A stretch of 64,000 nt of DNA from Lysobacter sp036697405 (GCF_036697405.1 NZ_JBAHWA010000001.1:682001-746000); one strand, 5' to 3'. Shown: positions 1 through 8,604, counted from the first letter of the stretch. Numbers and translations: made by a program. The notes: generated from the letters alone by a model not told the origin.

Positions 1-1
1 C

Positions 2-529
2 GCCCAATTTTTGCCCAGCGGCCCGGAGCTGCCTGAGGACAGCGCCCAGGCCTTGCTGCTCGCGGGCGGTTTTCGCGCGCGTCGCCGCCTGCTCGCGGTC
101 ACGCCCTACTTCGTGCCCGACGACGGCCTGCAGCTGGCGTTGAAGCTGGCCGCGCTGCGCGGCATCGAAGTCGATATCGTCCTGCCGGCGCGCTCCAACC
201 ACCGCCTGGCCGACCTCGCCCGCCGCCGCTCCATGCGCGAACTCGCCGCCGCCGGCGCGCGCTTCTGGCTGCATCCGCGCATGCTGCACGCCAAGGCGGT
301 GGTGTTCGACGACGACCTGGCCATGTGCGGTTCGATCAACCTCGACCTGCGCAGCCTGTTCCTCAATCACGAGGCCTCGGTGCTGTTCTATGGCCGCCAG
401 GAGATCGACTGGCTCGCGGACTGGATCCAGGCCCGCCGCGACGAATCGCAGGCCTACGCGCCACGCCCGGCCGGCATGGGCGCCGACCTGCTGGAAGGCG
501 CGGTGCGCGCGGTCGCGTTCCAGCTCTGA
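2..529 (+). CDS. Cardiolipin synthase family protein, C-terminal part (5' end outside the window)
   Basis: The reading frame is already open at the window edge, so the first codons here are internal. It encodes the second phospholipase D domain of a cardiolipin synthase-like enzyme, which joins phosphatidyl groups to make cardiolipin at the inner membrane. The HKD signature is visible as HAKAVVFDD followed by GSINLDLRS, giving the catalytic His, Lys, Asp and the GSxN segment. Upstream, SGPELPEDSAQ resembles the stretch that opens the second PLD domain in Cls proteins, and TPYFVPDD fits the conserved TPYFxPD motif. The end (VAFQL then TGA) resembles family C-termini. Other PLD-family transferases are possible because the N-terminal membrane segments and the first HKD motif cannot be seen. 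Confidence 0.88.
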   Translation, partial: AQFLPSGPELPEDSAQALLLAGGFRARRRLLAVTPYFVPDDGLQLALKLAALRGIEVDIVLPARSNHRLADLARRRSMRELAAAGARFWLHPRMLHAKAVVFDDDLAMCGSINLDLRSLFLNHEASVLFYGRQEIDWLADWIQARRDESQAYAPRPAGMGADLLEGAVRAVAFQL

Positions 530-719
530 TCCGGCCCACCCGGATGAAGGCGCATCGATTGAGGATTCAGGTCACAACTTTTACGCAATCTCGCAGCGTC
601 GCCGCCGATTCCATGCTTCCATGCCGGCCAGGGCTACACCATCGGCACGTTTCACCCACTATCCTGTGCCGGGACACGACACCGCCCGCCACGACAGGCA
701 TCACACGGGGCCGCACCAC

Positions 720-962
720 ATGCCGGACAAGGACCGCCGCCGTAGCGCTGAGCCCACCGACGAGCAACTGCGCTCAGGCCTCACGCCCGAACAACTCGCC
801 GCCCTGGCGACGCTGGAGCATTTCCGCTGGTCCCTGCGCTTCGTGCGCCGCCCGCTGTTCCGCGAGCCCATCCCGGTGGTCTTCCACGCCGACGGCCGCT
901 ACGCGGTGCTGGAACCCGACGGCTCGATCAACGACAACCCCGGCTTCGATATCCGCAAATAG
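720..962 (+). CDS. Small conserved hypothetical protein (80 aa)
   Basis: An 80-residue protein starting at ATG (MPDKDRRRSAEP). It has no signal peptide or membrane segment. The N-terminus is charged, followed by a helical stretch (LTPEQLAALATLEHF) and a strand-rich C-terminal half (PIPVVFHADGRYAVLEPDGSI), suggesting a small folded cytosolic protein. I do not recognise a named family. The coding character is supported by a clear compositional match to neighbouring genes and by a sensible end before the repeat-rich gap. There is no strong Shine-Dalgarno sequence. Function unknown. Confidence 0.6.
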   Translation: MPDKDRRRSAEPTDEQLRSGLTPEQLAALATLEHFRWSLRFVRRPLFREPIPVVFHADGRYAVLEPDGSINDNPGFDIRK

Positions 963-1000
963 CCGCACCCGCAACGTCGCCGCTAAAGCTATCCAGGAAC

Positions 1001-1181
1001 AGGAGCGGCGCGAGCCGCGACCGCGCCACCGGATCCACGTCGCCAGCCCAGCCTCCCACGCCGCCACTGTTTTCTGTGGAAGCGGCGTAAGCCGCGATCG
1101 CGCACTGAATCGGCCTCGCCGACCGTCCTCTCCTCACCGCTCCAACTGCCCCCTGTAGGAGCGGCGCAAGCCGCGACCACG
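1001..1181 (+). repeat. Three copies of a REP-like interspersed palindrome
   Basis: Three same-orientation copies of a short repeat, with core GGAGCGGCGCAAGCCGCGAC, lie at about 1001-1026, 1075-1102 and 1154-1181. Each copy is itself a near palindrome (GCGGC..GCCGC). The same family recurs at 4939-5011 and 28425-28607. These intergenic, GC-rich elements look like REP sequences. The gap 963-1340 holds no gene that I can support. Confidence 0.8.
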
Positions 1182-1340
1182 CCCTCCGGTTACGACGACT
1201 CCGAACTTCAAGAAAAACTTGAAGCCTTGCAAGAAACATTCGTTTCCCCACACCAAAACTAGCGCGGATAGTCGCCCCCATCGAACCGCTGCATTGCTAC
1301 CCCGTTTGCATTGCAGCGCCCCCTCCTTGGAGCGCCTGCC

Positions 1341-2156
1341 ATGCCTACCGCCTCACCCGCTTTCGTCACTCAACGCAACGGCCAAGACGCCAGCGCCGAC
1401 GCCCTCGCCCCGCTCGCCTTCGCCGGCCACGCCCACTTCACCGCCATGCAAGTCCGCGACCGCAAGATCCGCGGCCTGGACCTGCACCTGGACCGCCTGC
1501 GTTCCGCATCGATGCGCATGTACGACCGCGCCCTGCCCGACGAGCGCATCCGCGCCTACCTGCGCAGCGCCATCGCAGCCGGCCCGGCCGAACTCTCGCT
1601 GACCGCCACGGTCTACTCGCCGGCCGGCGAATTCGTCGTAGCCGGTGCCGACATCGAGCCCGAAGTCCTGATCCGCACCAGCCCCGCCGCCACCGGCCCT
1701 GCGGGCCCGCTAAGCCTCGCTAGGTTCGACTACGAACGCCCGCTCGCCAGCGTGAAGCACGTAGGCGAAGTCGCCAAAACCCACTACCTGCGCGAGGCCG
1801 TCGCACAAGGCTTCGACGACGCCGCCTTCGTCGACCGTCACGGCCGCCTCAGCGAAGCCACGATCTGGAACCTGGCGTTCTGGGACGGCGAAGCCGTGGT
1901 GTGGCCGATCGCCGACATGCTGATCGGCACGACGATGGGCATCGTGCGCCGGCAGCTGCAAGGGCTCGGCGTGCCGCAACGTTCCCAGGAAGTACGGATG
2001 GCCGATCTATCGGGTTTCGCGGGCGCTGCGGTCATGAACTCGTGGACGCCGGGAATCGCGGTGAGCGGCATCGGTCCCACTTCGCTGTCGGAAGCGCCGA
2101 TCTTCATGCAAGCCTTGCATCGCGCATATAGCGCGGAGCCACCAGCCGCAGCCTAG
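1341..2156 (+). CDS. Aminotransferase class IV family protein
   Basis: A PLP-dependent fold-type IV enzyme of 271 residues, the family of branched-chain and D-amino acid aminotransferases and aminodeoxychorismate lyase. The N-terminal domain contains HFTAMQVRDRKIRGLDLHLDRL, the usual HxxR..LHLxRL start. The C-terminal part has a Lys-bearing segment (VKHVGEVAKTHYLREA), then DDAAFVDRHGRLSEATIWN, which matches the family E-x-x-x-x-N cofactor motif. The ATG at 1341 has GGAG about 9 bases upstream and is preferred to a non-ATG codon 30 bases upstream. The gene stands alone. The substrate cannot be deduced from sequence. Confidence 0.85.
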   Translation: MPTASPAFVTQRNGQDASADALAPLAFAGHAHFTAMQVRDRKIRGLDLHLDRLRSASMRMYDRALPDERIRAYLRSAIAAGPAELSLTATVYSPAGEFVVAGADIEPEVLIRTSPAATGPAGPLSLARFDYERPLASVKHVGEVAKTHYLREAVAQGFDDAAFVDRHGRLSEATIWNLAFWDGEAVVWPIADMLIGTTMGIVRRQLQGLGVPQRSQEVRMADLSGFAGAAVMNSWTPGIAVSGIGPTSLSEAPIFMQALHRAYSAEPPAAA

Positions 2157-2259
2157 CAGCCTGTGTCATCGGCAGTCGGTGAATGTTGGCGAAGTAGGCC
2201 TCTGCCGATCCGCGAGGGCGAAGCGAAATGCCTCGACGCGGCGGTCCGCCTACTGCGCC

Positions 2260-2793
2260 TCAGTCGCGATCGGCTCCCGCGGCCGGGACGGTTTCATGGT
2301 CGAGGCTGAGAATGCGGGCCAGGCGCCAGGTCTTGTCCTGCAACCGCCACACGCTGACGAACCGGGCCAGCGTGCTGGTCGCCGCGCCGCGTTCGTCGAA
2401 GCGATGAACCCCGACCTGCGCCGCGCCGTAGCCCTGGATCGGATACACCCGCAGGCTGCCCGGAACGATGGTCCGGGTAACGCCGTGCTTGCCTGGACAC
2501 GAGGCCGTGAGGCGACGGGTGTTCTCGCGTACTTGCTCGCCGGACGAAAGGCCGTCCTTGTCGTGATAGAACTCGACGTCCTCGGTAAAGATCGCATTGG
2601 CCTTGGCCGCATCGCATAGCACGAACGAGGCATCGAACAGCGCCTTATCCATGCGAGCGAGTTCATCGAACAAGGGCCCCGCATCCAGCCCGCCTCCCTT
2701 GCCCAGGACGTCCTGGGCTCGCAGCAGCGGAGCATGGGTCAGCATGAGCAAGAGGCTGCTCGTGACGACTGCGATTCGACAGGCGATAGGCAT
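2260..2793 (-). CDS. Secreted NTF2-like/DUF4440 family protein
   Basis: A 177-residue protein with an N-terminal signal peptide (hydrophobic IAVVTSSLLLMLTHA, likely cut after LRA). The mature part resembles the NTF2-like/DUF4440 cone-shaped domain: an initial helix (LFDELARMDKALFDASFV), then FTEDVEFYHDKDG, a strand with SGEQVRENTRR, and the closing strands RFVSVWRLQDKTWRLARILS with a final HE. Such domains bind small molecules or act as isomerases, but no active site can be assigned here. It is likely periplasmic and has no obvious operon partner. Confidence 0.75.
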   Translation of the reverse strand: MPIACRIAVVTSSLLLMLTHAPLLRAQDVLGKGGGLDAGPLFDELARMDKALFDASFVLCDAAKANAIFTEDVEFYHDKDGLSSGEQVRENTRRLTASCPGKHGVTRTIVPGSLRVYPIQGYGAAQVGVHRFDERGAATSTLARFVSVWRLQDKTWRLARILSLDHETVPAAGADRD

Positions 2794-3009
2794 GGGTCGA
2801 GGCTCCTTGCTGGAAGTCGCGAACGCAACTCTTCGGCGCCGGCAGGCAAAGTCTCCCGTACAAGAGATCTATACGCGAGCCTTCACGGGTACCGCCAAAC
2901 TTGCAGGAGATTCGATAGAAGCATGTCGGCACTCCATGCTTCAGGCTCCCCTTACCTCAAAAGCCGAGAATCAGATAAATCTTATAGAACAAAGATTTAC
3001 GCCACAGCA

Positions 3010-3099
3010 TGGCGGAGAGAGTGGGATTCGAACCCACGGAAGGTTTAACCCTTCGGCGGTTTTCAAGACCGCTGCCTTAAACCACTCGGCCATCTCTCC
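3010..3099 (-). tRNA. serT: tRNA-Ser(TGA)
   Basis: Read on the minus strand, the sequence begins GGAGAGATGGCCGAGTGG and ends in GGTTCGAATCCCACTCTCTCCGCCA-type T-arm and acceptor elements with an encoded CCA. The 7-bp acceptor stem pairs GGAGAGA with TCTCTCC. The anticodon loop is CTTGAAA with anticodon TGA. A long variable arm, typical of class II tRNAs, gives a total length of 90. All of this fits tRNA-Ser reading UCA codons. Confidence 0.96.
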
Positions 3100-3148
3100 G
3101 TAGCGGGGTCGCGGCGCCGGGCGTGGCCGGCGGCGCCGCGGGATTCTC

Positions 3149-4144
3149 TCACGCCGCGGTCTTGCTGCGCGCCTTGGCGTCGTTCTTGGAGACGCCGTCG
3201 GGGCATGGGGCGCCCTTGATGTCGCTGCACTGCAGGCGCGCGGACTCGACCAGGGACGGGGCCTTTTCGGCCAGGAAGTCGATGAACACGCGCACCGCCG
3301 GCAGCAAGCCGCGTCGGGAGGCGAACACGGCGTGGAAGATGCCCTGCGGCAGGCGCCAGTTCGGCAGCACCACTTCCAGCTCGCCGCGGCGCACGGCTTC
3401 GGCGCAGACGGTTTCCGGCAACAGGGTGATGCCCACGCCCTGCTCGGCCAGCGCCATCAGCATCGGGAAATCGAAGCCCATCACGCGCGGCTTGAGCTCG
3501 ACCCGGCGCACTTCGCCGTCGGGGCCGTGCAGCTCCCAGCGCTGGCGGGCGTCGTCCTCGCTGATGCTTAGGGTGACGTGGTCGGCCAGTTCGTCGGGGT
3601 TCTTGGGGCGGCCCATGCGAGTCAGGTACTTGGGGCTGGCGACCAGCAGTTCCTGGATCTGGCCGAAGCTGCGCATCACCAGGCTGCCGTCGTCGTCCAG
3701 CTTGGAACGCACGCGCAAGGCGACGTCGATGCCTTCGTTGATGATGTCGACGCGGCGGTTGCTGACGTGCAGCTGCACGCGCACCTGCGGGTACTTGGCC
3801 AGGAATTCGGGCAGCAGCTTGGGCAACTGCTGCTGGGCCAGGCCGACCGGCACGCTGACCCGGATCACGCCGCGCGGCTCGGCGCTGAGGCGGTCCACCA
3901 CTTCGCGCGCGGCCTGCGCCTCGGCCAGCATCGACTGGGCGTGGCGGTAGACGCTGTTGCCGACGTCGGTGACGGCGAAGCGGCGCGTGGAACGCTGCAG
4001 CAGGCGCACGCCCAGGTCGGTCTCGAGCTGGCTGATGCGGCGGCTCAGACGCGATTTCGGGATGCCCAGGGCGCGCTCGGCGGCGGCGAAACCGGCGTGG
4101 TCGACGACCATCGCGAAGTAGTAGAGGTCGTTGAGATCGTGCAT
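3149..4144 (-). CDS. LysR-family transcriptional regulator
   Basis: A 331-residue LysR-type regulator. The N-terminal winged helix-turn-helix is clear (LNDLYYFAMVVDHAGFAAAE, then LGIPKSRLSRRISQLE). The effector domain follows from about residue 90 (GVIRVSVPVGLAQQQLPKLL). The C-terminus carries a basic, low-complexity tail of about 30 residues that is longer than usual. It is divergent from the azoreductase gene across 117 bp, the classic LysR arrangement, so it probably controls azoR and itself. Closest in style to the AaeR/DsdC-like LTTRs that neighbour NADH-azoreductases. The inducer is unknown. Confidence 0.93.
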   Translation of the reverse strand: MHDLNDLYYFAMVVDHAGFAAAERALGIPKSRLSRRISQLETDLGVRLLQRSTRRFAVTDVGNSVYRHAQSMLAEAQAAREVVDRLSAEPRGVIRVSVPVGLAQQQLPKLLPEFLAKYPQVRVQLHVSNRRVDIINEGIDVALRVRSKLDDDGSLVMRSFGQIQELLVASPKYLTRMGRPKNPDELADHVTLSISEDDARQRWELHGPDGEVRRVELKPRVMGFDFPMLMALAEQGVGITLLPETVCAEAVRRGELEVVLPNWRLPQGIFHAVFASRRGLLPAVRVFIDFLAEKAPSLVESARLQCSDIKGAPCPDGVSKNDAKARSKTAA

Positions 4145-4151
4145 GGCATTA

Positions 4152-4167
4152 GTTCCGAATTCAGAAC
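4152..4167. promoter_or_regulatory. Candidate LysR operator between lysR and azoR
   Basis: The 16-bp sequence GTTCCGAATTCAGAAC is a near-perfect palindrome centred on GAATTC, starting 7 bases upstream of the lysR ATG and within an AT-rich 117-bp divergent gap. Its position and symmetry fit an autoregulatory LysR binding site that also serves azoR. No binding data exist here; this is an inference from symmetry and position. Confidence 0.45.
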
Positions 4168-4261
4168 AGTAAGTGATAGTAAACCAGCTTTATCCTATTT
4201 TTGCAACAACCTACAGTGTGCCTCAACGCGGCGTTGCCGCCACCGCCCACCGAGGCCAGCC

Positions 4262-4846
4262 ATGAAACTCCTGCACATCGATTCCAGCGCCCTGGGCGCC
4301 AATTCCGTGACCCGCGAGCTTAGCGCGGCCGTGGTGGCGCGCTGGCAGGACGCCATCCCGGCGCTGTCGGTCCAGTACCGCGACCTGGACGCCGAGCCGA
4401 TCCCGCATCTTACCGGCCGCACCCTGGCCAAGGCGGATCCGGCCGAGGCCGACGAGGGCGAACGCGCGATCCAGCAGTTCCTGGACGCCGACGTGATCGT
4501 GATCGGCTCGCCCATGTACAACTTCGGCGTCAGCTCGACCCTGAAGGCCTGGATCGACCGCGTGGCCGTCGCCGGCCGCACCTTCCGCTACACCGAAGCC
4601 GGCCCGGAAGGCCTGGCCAAGGGCAAGCGCGTGATCGTCGCCACCGGCCGCGGCGGCATCCACACCGGCGCGCCCACCGACTTCCAGGAGCCCTATCTGC
4701 GCCAGGTGTTCGGTTTCCTGGGCATCGACCAGGTCGAGTTCGTGCGTGCCGAAGGCGTGGCGTATTCGCCGCAGCACCGCGCCGATGCGCTGGCCGCCGC
4801 CCATGCCGCGATCCCGGCGCTGGCGCCGCAACGCCTGGCCGCCTGA
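4262..4846 (+). CDS. azoR: FMN-dependent NADH-azoreductase
   Basis: A 194-residue flavodoxin-fold quinone/azo reductase. The start MKLLHIDSSALGANSVTRELS matches the FMN-phosphate loop of AzoR, and GSPMYNFGVSSTLKAWIDR is the family-typical FMN and NADH binding segment. ATGRGGIHTG and the C-terminal FLGIDQVEFVRAEG also fit. Family members reduce azo dyes and quinones by two-electron transfer, probably protecting against quinone or thiol stress. The divergent LysR gene is its likely regulator. A strong terminator follows directly. Confidence 0.95.
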   Translation: MKLLHIDSSALGANSVTRELSAAVVARWQDAIPALSVQYRDLDAEPIPHLTGRTLAKADPAEADEGERAIQQFLDADVIVIGSPMYNFGVSSTLKAWIDRVAVAGRTFRYTEAGPEGLAKGKRVIVATGRGGIHTGAPTDFQEPYLRQVFGFLGIDQVEFVRAEGVAYSPQHRADALAAAHAAIPALAPQRLAA

Positions 4847-4884
4847 GCCCCTCCCCCGCGCCGGCCCTCCCCTCGCCGGCACCG

Positions 4885-4918
4885 CGCCGGGCCTGTACGC
4901 AGGCCCGGCGTTTTTGTT
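4885..4918 (+). terminator. Rho-independent terminator of azoR
   Basis: A perfect 10-bp stem (CGCCGGGCCT pairing with AGGCCCGGCG) with a 6-base loop, followed by TTTTTGTT. It starts 39 bases after the azoR stop codon. Confidence 0.93.
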
Positions 4919-4938
4919 GGGGGCGACGCACAGCCTTT

Positions 4939-5011
4939 TGTAGGAGCGACGCAAGTCGCGACCGCGAAGCTCCGGCCACCTGCGCGGGCCGCGACTTGCG
5001 TCGCTCCTACA
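4939..5011. repeat. Inverted pair of REP-like palindromes
   Basis: Two copies of the REP-like unit seen at 1001-1181 face each other. The 21-bp left arm (4939-4959) and right arm (4991-5011) are exact reverse complements separated by 31 bases. The pair lies between the azoR terminator and the 3' end of the glycosidase gene on the opposite strand. It can fold into a long hairpin and could act as a terminator for the minus-strand operon. Confidence 0.88.
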
Positions 5012-5049
5012 GGGGCGGTGACGCAAGTCCGGTGGCGACGTCGCCCCGA

Positions 5050-8000
5050 CTACTGCTCCAGCTCGATCGTCACCGTCGCCGGCACGCGCTCGATGCGCAG
5101 CTCGCCGTTGCGCCACTGCGCCGGCCGGCCGTCGATGCGGGTGACGCCCGGGGGCTGCGGATACGGCCAGCTCAGGACCACGCCGCCTGCGGGCGGGGTC
5201 AGGCCGGGTTTGAGCGTCAGCTGCACGCGCTCGCCTTCGCGGCGCAACGCATAAGCCAGCTCGCCATACGGCGTGCGCAGGCCTTCGACCGATACGCCCT
5301 CGCCGTCCAGCCAATCCGCCGGCAGCCCCGCGCCGATCACCAGCGCCTCGTCGAGGTCGCGGGTGTAGGCGAACAGGTCCAGGGCCGAGCGCACGTAATC
5401 CGACTCGACCCAGGCATGCGGCAGATCGCCGACGAAGAAGGGTTTGCGCGGCGTGCGCGAGACCACCTCGGCCCACTGGTTCCAGGCCCGCGGCTGCTGG
5501 TCCTTGAAGAAGAAGTCCAGCGCCTCGTGCGCGCGCCCGCGCCAGCCCAGGCGCACGAAGCTGCCGATGGTGCGCAGCTCGTAGGGCGTGTAGTCCTTCC
5601 ATTCGCGGCGGCCGTCGCGGCGGTCGACGAACTCCTTCCAATAGCGCTCGAAGGTGTTGCGCAGCAGGGTTTCGGGCAGGCGGCCCTGCTCGCCGCCCGG
5701 GGCCAACGCGATCGTGGTGGAGGTGGCGTCGAAGTCGCCGAGTTCGGCCGCGCCGGGAATGAAATCGATGCCGCGGTCGCGGGTGGCGGCGGCGATCGAG
5801 GCGTAGAGGTCGTCGCGGAACTGGTCGCGCGAGGCTTTGATGCGCCGGGCCTCGTCGTCCTTGCCCAGCCACTGCGCGATCTCGACCGCGTCCTTGTAGC
5901 CGCGCAGGGCCCAGAAGTTGTCCCAGTACGAGTGCATCGGCTTGGCCGAATAGCCCTCATGGCTGATCGAGGCCGGCATCATCCCGTAGAAGGCCGGATT
6001 GCGGGCGCGGTTGGCTTCGGTGCGCTCGCTCAGGCGCAGCTCGTCCATGTACTTCACCGCGCCCGCCACATGCGGCCACATCGCCTCGAGCAGGGCGCGG
6101 TCGCGGCGGTAGCGGTAGACCTCGGCGACGGTGAAGATCAGCTCGCCGTGGCTGTCGTTCTCGGGCACCGGGTCGCTGCCGCGGTCGTCCACGCAGCACG
6201 GCACCTTGCCGTTGTCGAACTGGTACGGCGCGTACCAGCGCAGGAATTCCTCGGCCACGTCCTCGCGGCCCATGCGCAGCAGGCCCTCGCCTATCATCGC
6301 GCCGTCGCGGATCCAGGCGCGCGAGTACGAACGCGTGCCCGGCTGCAAACGCGGGCCGACGCGGCTGATCAGCATGTGCGCCAAGCCCGTGCGCAAGGTG
6401 TCGACGACGTGCTGGCCCTGCTTCGGCACCGAGATACGCACGCGGTCGAGCTTGCCGCGCCATTGCTGGGCCACCAGCGCCTGAGTGGCGGCCAGTTCCT
6501 CGACGCCGGCGAAGGCGCCGCTGTCCGGGCCCGACAGCGCGCTGCTCCAGCCGAACTCGCGGCTCTCGCCCGGCGCCAGTTCGACGCTGTAGAACAAGGC
6601 GCCCGACGCCAGGCCGGTGCCGTCGTTCTGGAACTCGGTCGCGGTGCCGCCGCCCAGGCGCCGCAGGATCTCGCCCTGTGGCGTGCAGTTCGCGCAATCC
6701 TGCTCCCAAGGCATGCGTGCGAGCCGGGCGACGATCTCGCCGCCGTCGAAAGGACCGACCGCGCTGGCGTCGGCCGCGGTCGCCTGCACGCGGCGTGCCG
6801 TCGCGGCGCCTTCGGGGCCCTCGACGCCGAAGCCCTGCGCATCGGCTCGCAGGCTGCGGATCGCGCTGACGCCGCCGATGGTGTTGAGGAACTGGCTGGG
6901 CGGATTGACCTGGAACGGCCGCGCCGCCAGCACGAACACGTAGCGGCGCTTGGACGCGGTGGGGTTGCTGAGGCGGTAGCGGCCGTACAGGCGCGAACGC
7001 TCGCGCGTGCCCTGCGCGAAGGCGGTGATGCTCAGGCCGAAATCCGGATGGGTCCACTGCACCAACGGGATCGGCAGATAACCGTCCTGCAGCGATTGGC
7101 CGGTCTTTACGTCGGCCCAGGTCGACAGCTTGCCGTCGCTGATCACGAACGGCTCCAGGCTGAAGGCGCCCTTGCCCACTTCGATGGCGCCGTCTTCCGA
7201 GATCAGGCCCTGATCCTGGCCGCCGTCGACGCCGACGATGGTCCAGTACGGCTGCTCGCCGGTGAAGCCGCGAGGGTAGCGGCCGCGAGGCTGGTCCTTG
7301 GCGATGGCGGCGACGAAGTCGTTATGGGTGGCGGCGAAGGACAGCGGTTGCACGCTGAATTCGGCCAGACCGAACCCCAAGCCGTGGCCGTTCTCGGGCA
7401 ACAGGCGCAGGTAGCGGGCTTCCGACTCCGGCAGCGCCAGGTAATCGCTGCCGCCATCGCCGCCGTGCACGCTGCGCGCCTGGCGCCATTGCTTGCCGTC
7501 GTCGGACAGCTGCAGGCGGTAATCGGAGGCGTACTCCCGATCGGACCAGCGCAGCACCACACCGCCGAACTCGCGCTTGCGGCCCAGGTCCAAGGTCAGG
7601 GCCGGGTCGGGATCGGTCGCGAAACCGGCGTGCCAGGCGGTCGTCGGATTGCCGTCGGCGGCGTATTCCGCGCGGCTGCCTTCGGCGCTGGTGGTCGCGG
7701 CGACGCGGCCGGTCAGCGGCGCGCCGTCGTCCTTCGGCAGCGGCTCAAAGGTCAGCTGATCGAAGCACACCGAACCCTTGCCGCCGCTGCTGTTGTAGAT
7801 CGTGAACTCGAGCTTGGCGCTGCGCCGCAGGGTCGGGTCCGGCGCCGGGCCCCAGGCGCGGCTGATGTGGCGCTGCTTGTAGACCACCGGCGTCCACTGC
7901 TTCGGGAACGCATACTTGGGCCGGTTGACCCACCAGACGTTGTCGCCGCTGTCCTCGACCAGCTTGAACTGCAAATCGTTGACCGGCGAGTCGCCGCGCA

Positions 8001-8592
8001 GTTGGAACGAATAGGCGTAGTTGTCCGGATAGCTCATCGGCAGCGCACGCTGCAGGCCGACGTAACCGGACACGCCATTGAAGTCGTAGTCCAGGCAGAG
8101 CGCCTTGCCCTGCGCGCCCTCGGCGATGCGCAGCTGGCCGCTGACCTGGTTGGAGGTGACCACGGTCCAGGGGGTGGTGGATTCGAAGCTATCCAGCAGA
8201 CGGGGTTGGGCCTTGGTCGGGAGACTGATCAGGAGCAGGAGCGCGAAGCAAATCCCCCCTAGCCCCCCTTTTGCAAAGGGGGGAACGGCGGCGTTGACGA
8301 CGGCGGGCCGCGCTTGCTGCGACACCGCGCCGGTCTTCCCGCCAAAAGCCGCGCTGCATGCCGGCGCTTGCGATGCAGCCAAGCTGGTCTTCCCCCTTTG
8401 CAAAAGGGGGACGGCGGCGTTGACGACGGGGGGCTGTGCTTGCTGCGACACCGCGCCGGTCTTCCCCCAAGAAGCCGCGCTGCATGCCGGCGCTTGCGAT
8501 GGAGCCGAGCTGGTCTTCCCCCTTTGCAAAAGGGGGATTGAGGGGGATTCGCTCTTAAACCGCGCCGCACTCGCCAACATCCCGCTCCTCAT
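5050..8592 (-). CDS. Large secreted glycosidase: discoidin (F5/8C-like) domain plus six-hairpin catalytic region, with repeat-derived N-terminus
   Basis: A 1180-residue protein. Residues about 13-115 are repeat-derived and contain two 42-residue copies (PLLQRGKTS...VVNAAV), before a hydrophobic signal core (FALLLLISLPTKAQ). The mature region opens with a carbohydrate-binding-like domain (LLDSFESTTPW), then an F5/8-type C domain (AWHAGFATDPDPALTLDLGR, GGVVLRWSDREYASDYRLQLSDD). The C-terminal half resembles an alpha/alpha-barrel glycosidase (SYSRAWIRDGAMIGEGLLRMG, HSYWDNFWALRGYKDA, PHAWVESDYVRSALDLFAYTRD). It is the last gene of the sugar-uptake operon, 12 bases after the permease stop, so it likely degrades the same glycan in the periplasm or outside. 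The exact GH family is not assigned. The translation start is uncertain because of the inserted repeat. Confidence 0.85.
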   Translation of the reverse strand: MRSGMLASAARFKSESPSIPLLQRGKTSSAPSQAPACSAASWGKTGAVSQQAQPPVVNAAVPLLQRGKTSLAASQAPACSAAFGGKTGAVSQQARPAVVNAAVPPFAKGGLGGICFALLLLISLPTKAQPRLLDSFESTTPWTVVTSNQVSGQLRIAEGAQGKALCLDYDFNGVSGYVGLQRALPMSYPDNYAYSFQLRGDSPVNDLQFKLVEDSGDNVWWVNRPKYAFPKQWTPVVYKQRHISRAWGPAPDPTLRRSAKLEFTIYNSSGGKGSVCFDQLTFEPLPKDDGAPLTGRVAATTSAEGSRAEYAADGNPTTAWHAGFATDPDPALTLDLGRKREFGGVVLRWSDREYASDYRLQLSDDGKQWRQARSVHGGDGGSDYLALPESEARYLRLLPENGHGLGFGLAEFSVQPLSFAATHNDFVAAIAKDQPRGRYPRGFTGEQPYWTIVGVDGGQDQGLISEDGAIEVGKGAFSLEPFVISDGKLSTWADVKTGQSLQDGYLPIPLVQWTHPDFGLSITAFAQGTRERSRLYGRYRLSNPTASKRRYVFVLAARPFQVNPPSQFLNTIGGVSAIRSLRADAQGFGVEGPEGAATARRVQATAADASAVGPFDGGEIVARLARMPWEQDCANCTPQGEILRRLGGGTATEFQNDGTGLASGALFYSVELAPGESREFGWSSALSGPDSGAFAGVEELAATQALVAQQWRGKLDRVRISVPKQGQHVVDTLRTGLAHMLISRVGPRLQPGTRSYSRAWIRDGAMIGEGLLRMGREDVAEEFLRWYAPYQFDNGKVPCCVDDRGSDPVPENDSHGELIFTVAEVYRYRRDRALLEAMWPHVAGAVKYMDELRLSERTEANRARNPAFYGMMPASISHEGYSAKPMHSYWDNFWALRGYKDAVEIAQWLGKDDEARRIKASRDQFRDDLYASIAAATRDRGIDFIPGAAELGDFDATSTTIALAPGGEQGRLPETLLRNTFERYWKEFVDRRDGRREWKDYTPYELRTIGSFVRLGWRGRAHEALDFFFKDQQPRAWNQWAEVVSRTPRKPFFVGDLPHAWVESDYVRSALDLFAYTRDLDEALVIGAGLPADWLDGEGVSVEGLRTPYGELAYALRREGERVQLTLKPGLTPPAGGVVLSWPYPQPPGVTRIDGRPAQWRNGELRIERVPATVTIELEQ
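8245..8556. repeat. MITE-like palindromic element with two 126-bp direct repeats, in frame inside the glycosidase gene
   Basis: The ends are imperfect inverted repeats: GAAGCAAATCCCCCC at the left and GGGGGATTCGCTCTT at the right, each next to a CCCCCTTTTGCAAAGGGGG-type palindrome. The interior contains a 126-bp unit starting at 8285 and again at 8411, about 90% identical by eye. The whole element is about 312 bp, a multiple of three, and stays open on the minus strand, adding about 100 residues before the signal-peptide core. The same end sequences flank the ccmH insert at 62059-62181. Confidence 0.85.
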
Positions 8593-8604
8593 CCAATCGG
8601 CCGC

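Noticed and set aside
4996..8262. 1088-codon plus-strand open frame antisense to the glycosidase
   Set aside because: Composition is Ala/Arg/Val/Gln-rich with no domain; the minus-strand frame has clear discoidin and glycosidase motifs.
8255..8555. Possible CRISPR array, because of repeated units
   Set aside because: Only two units of 126 bp that are similar along their whole length, no short direct repeats with unique spacers, and no cas genes.
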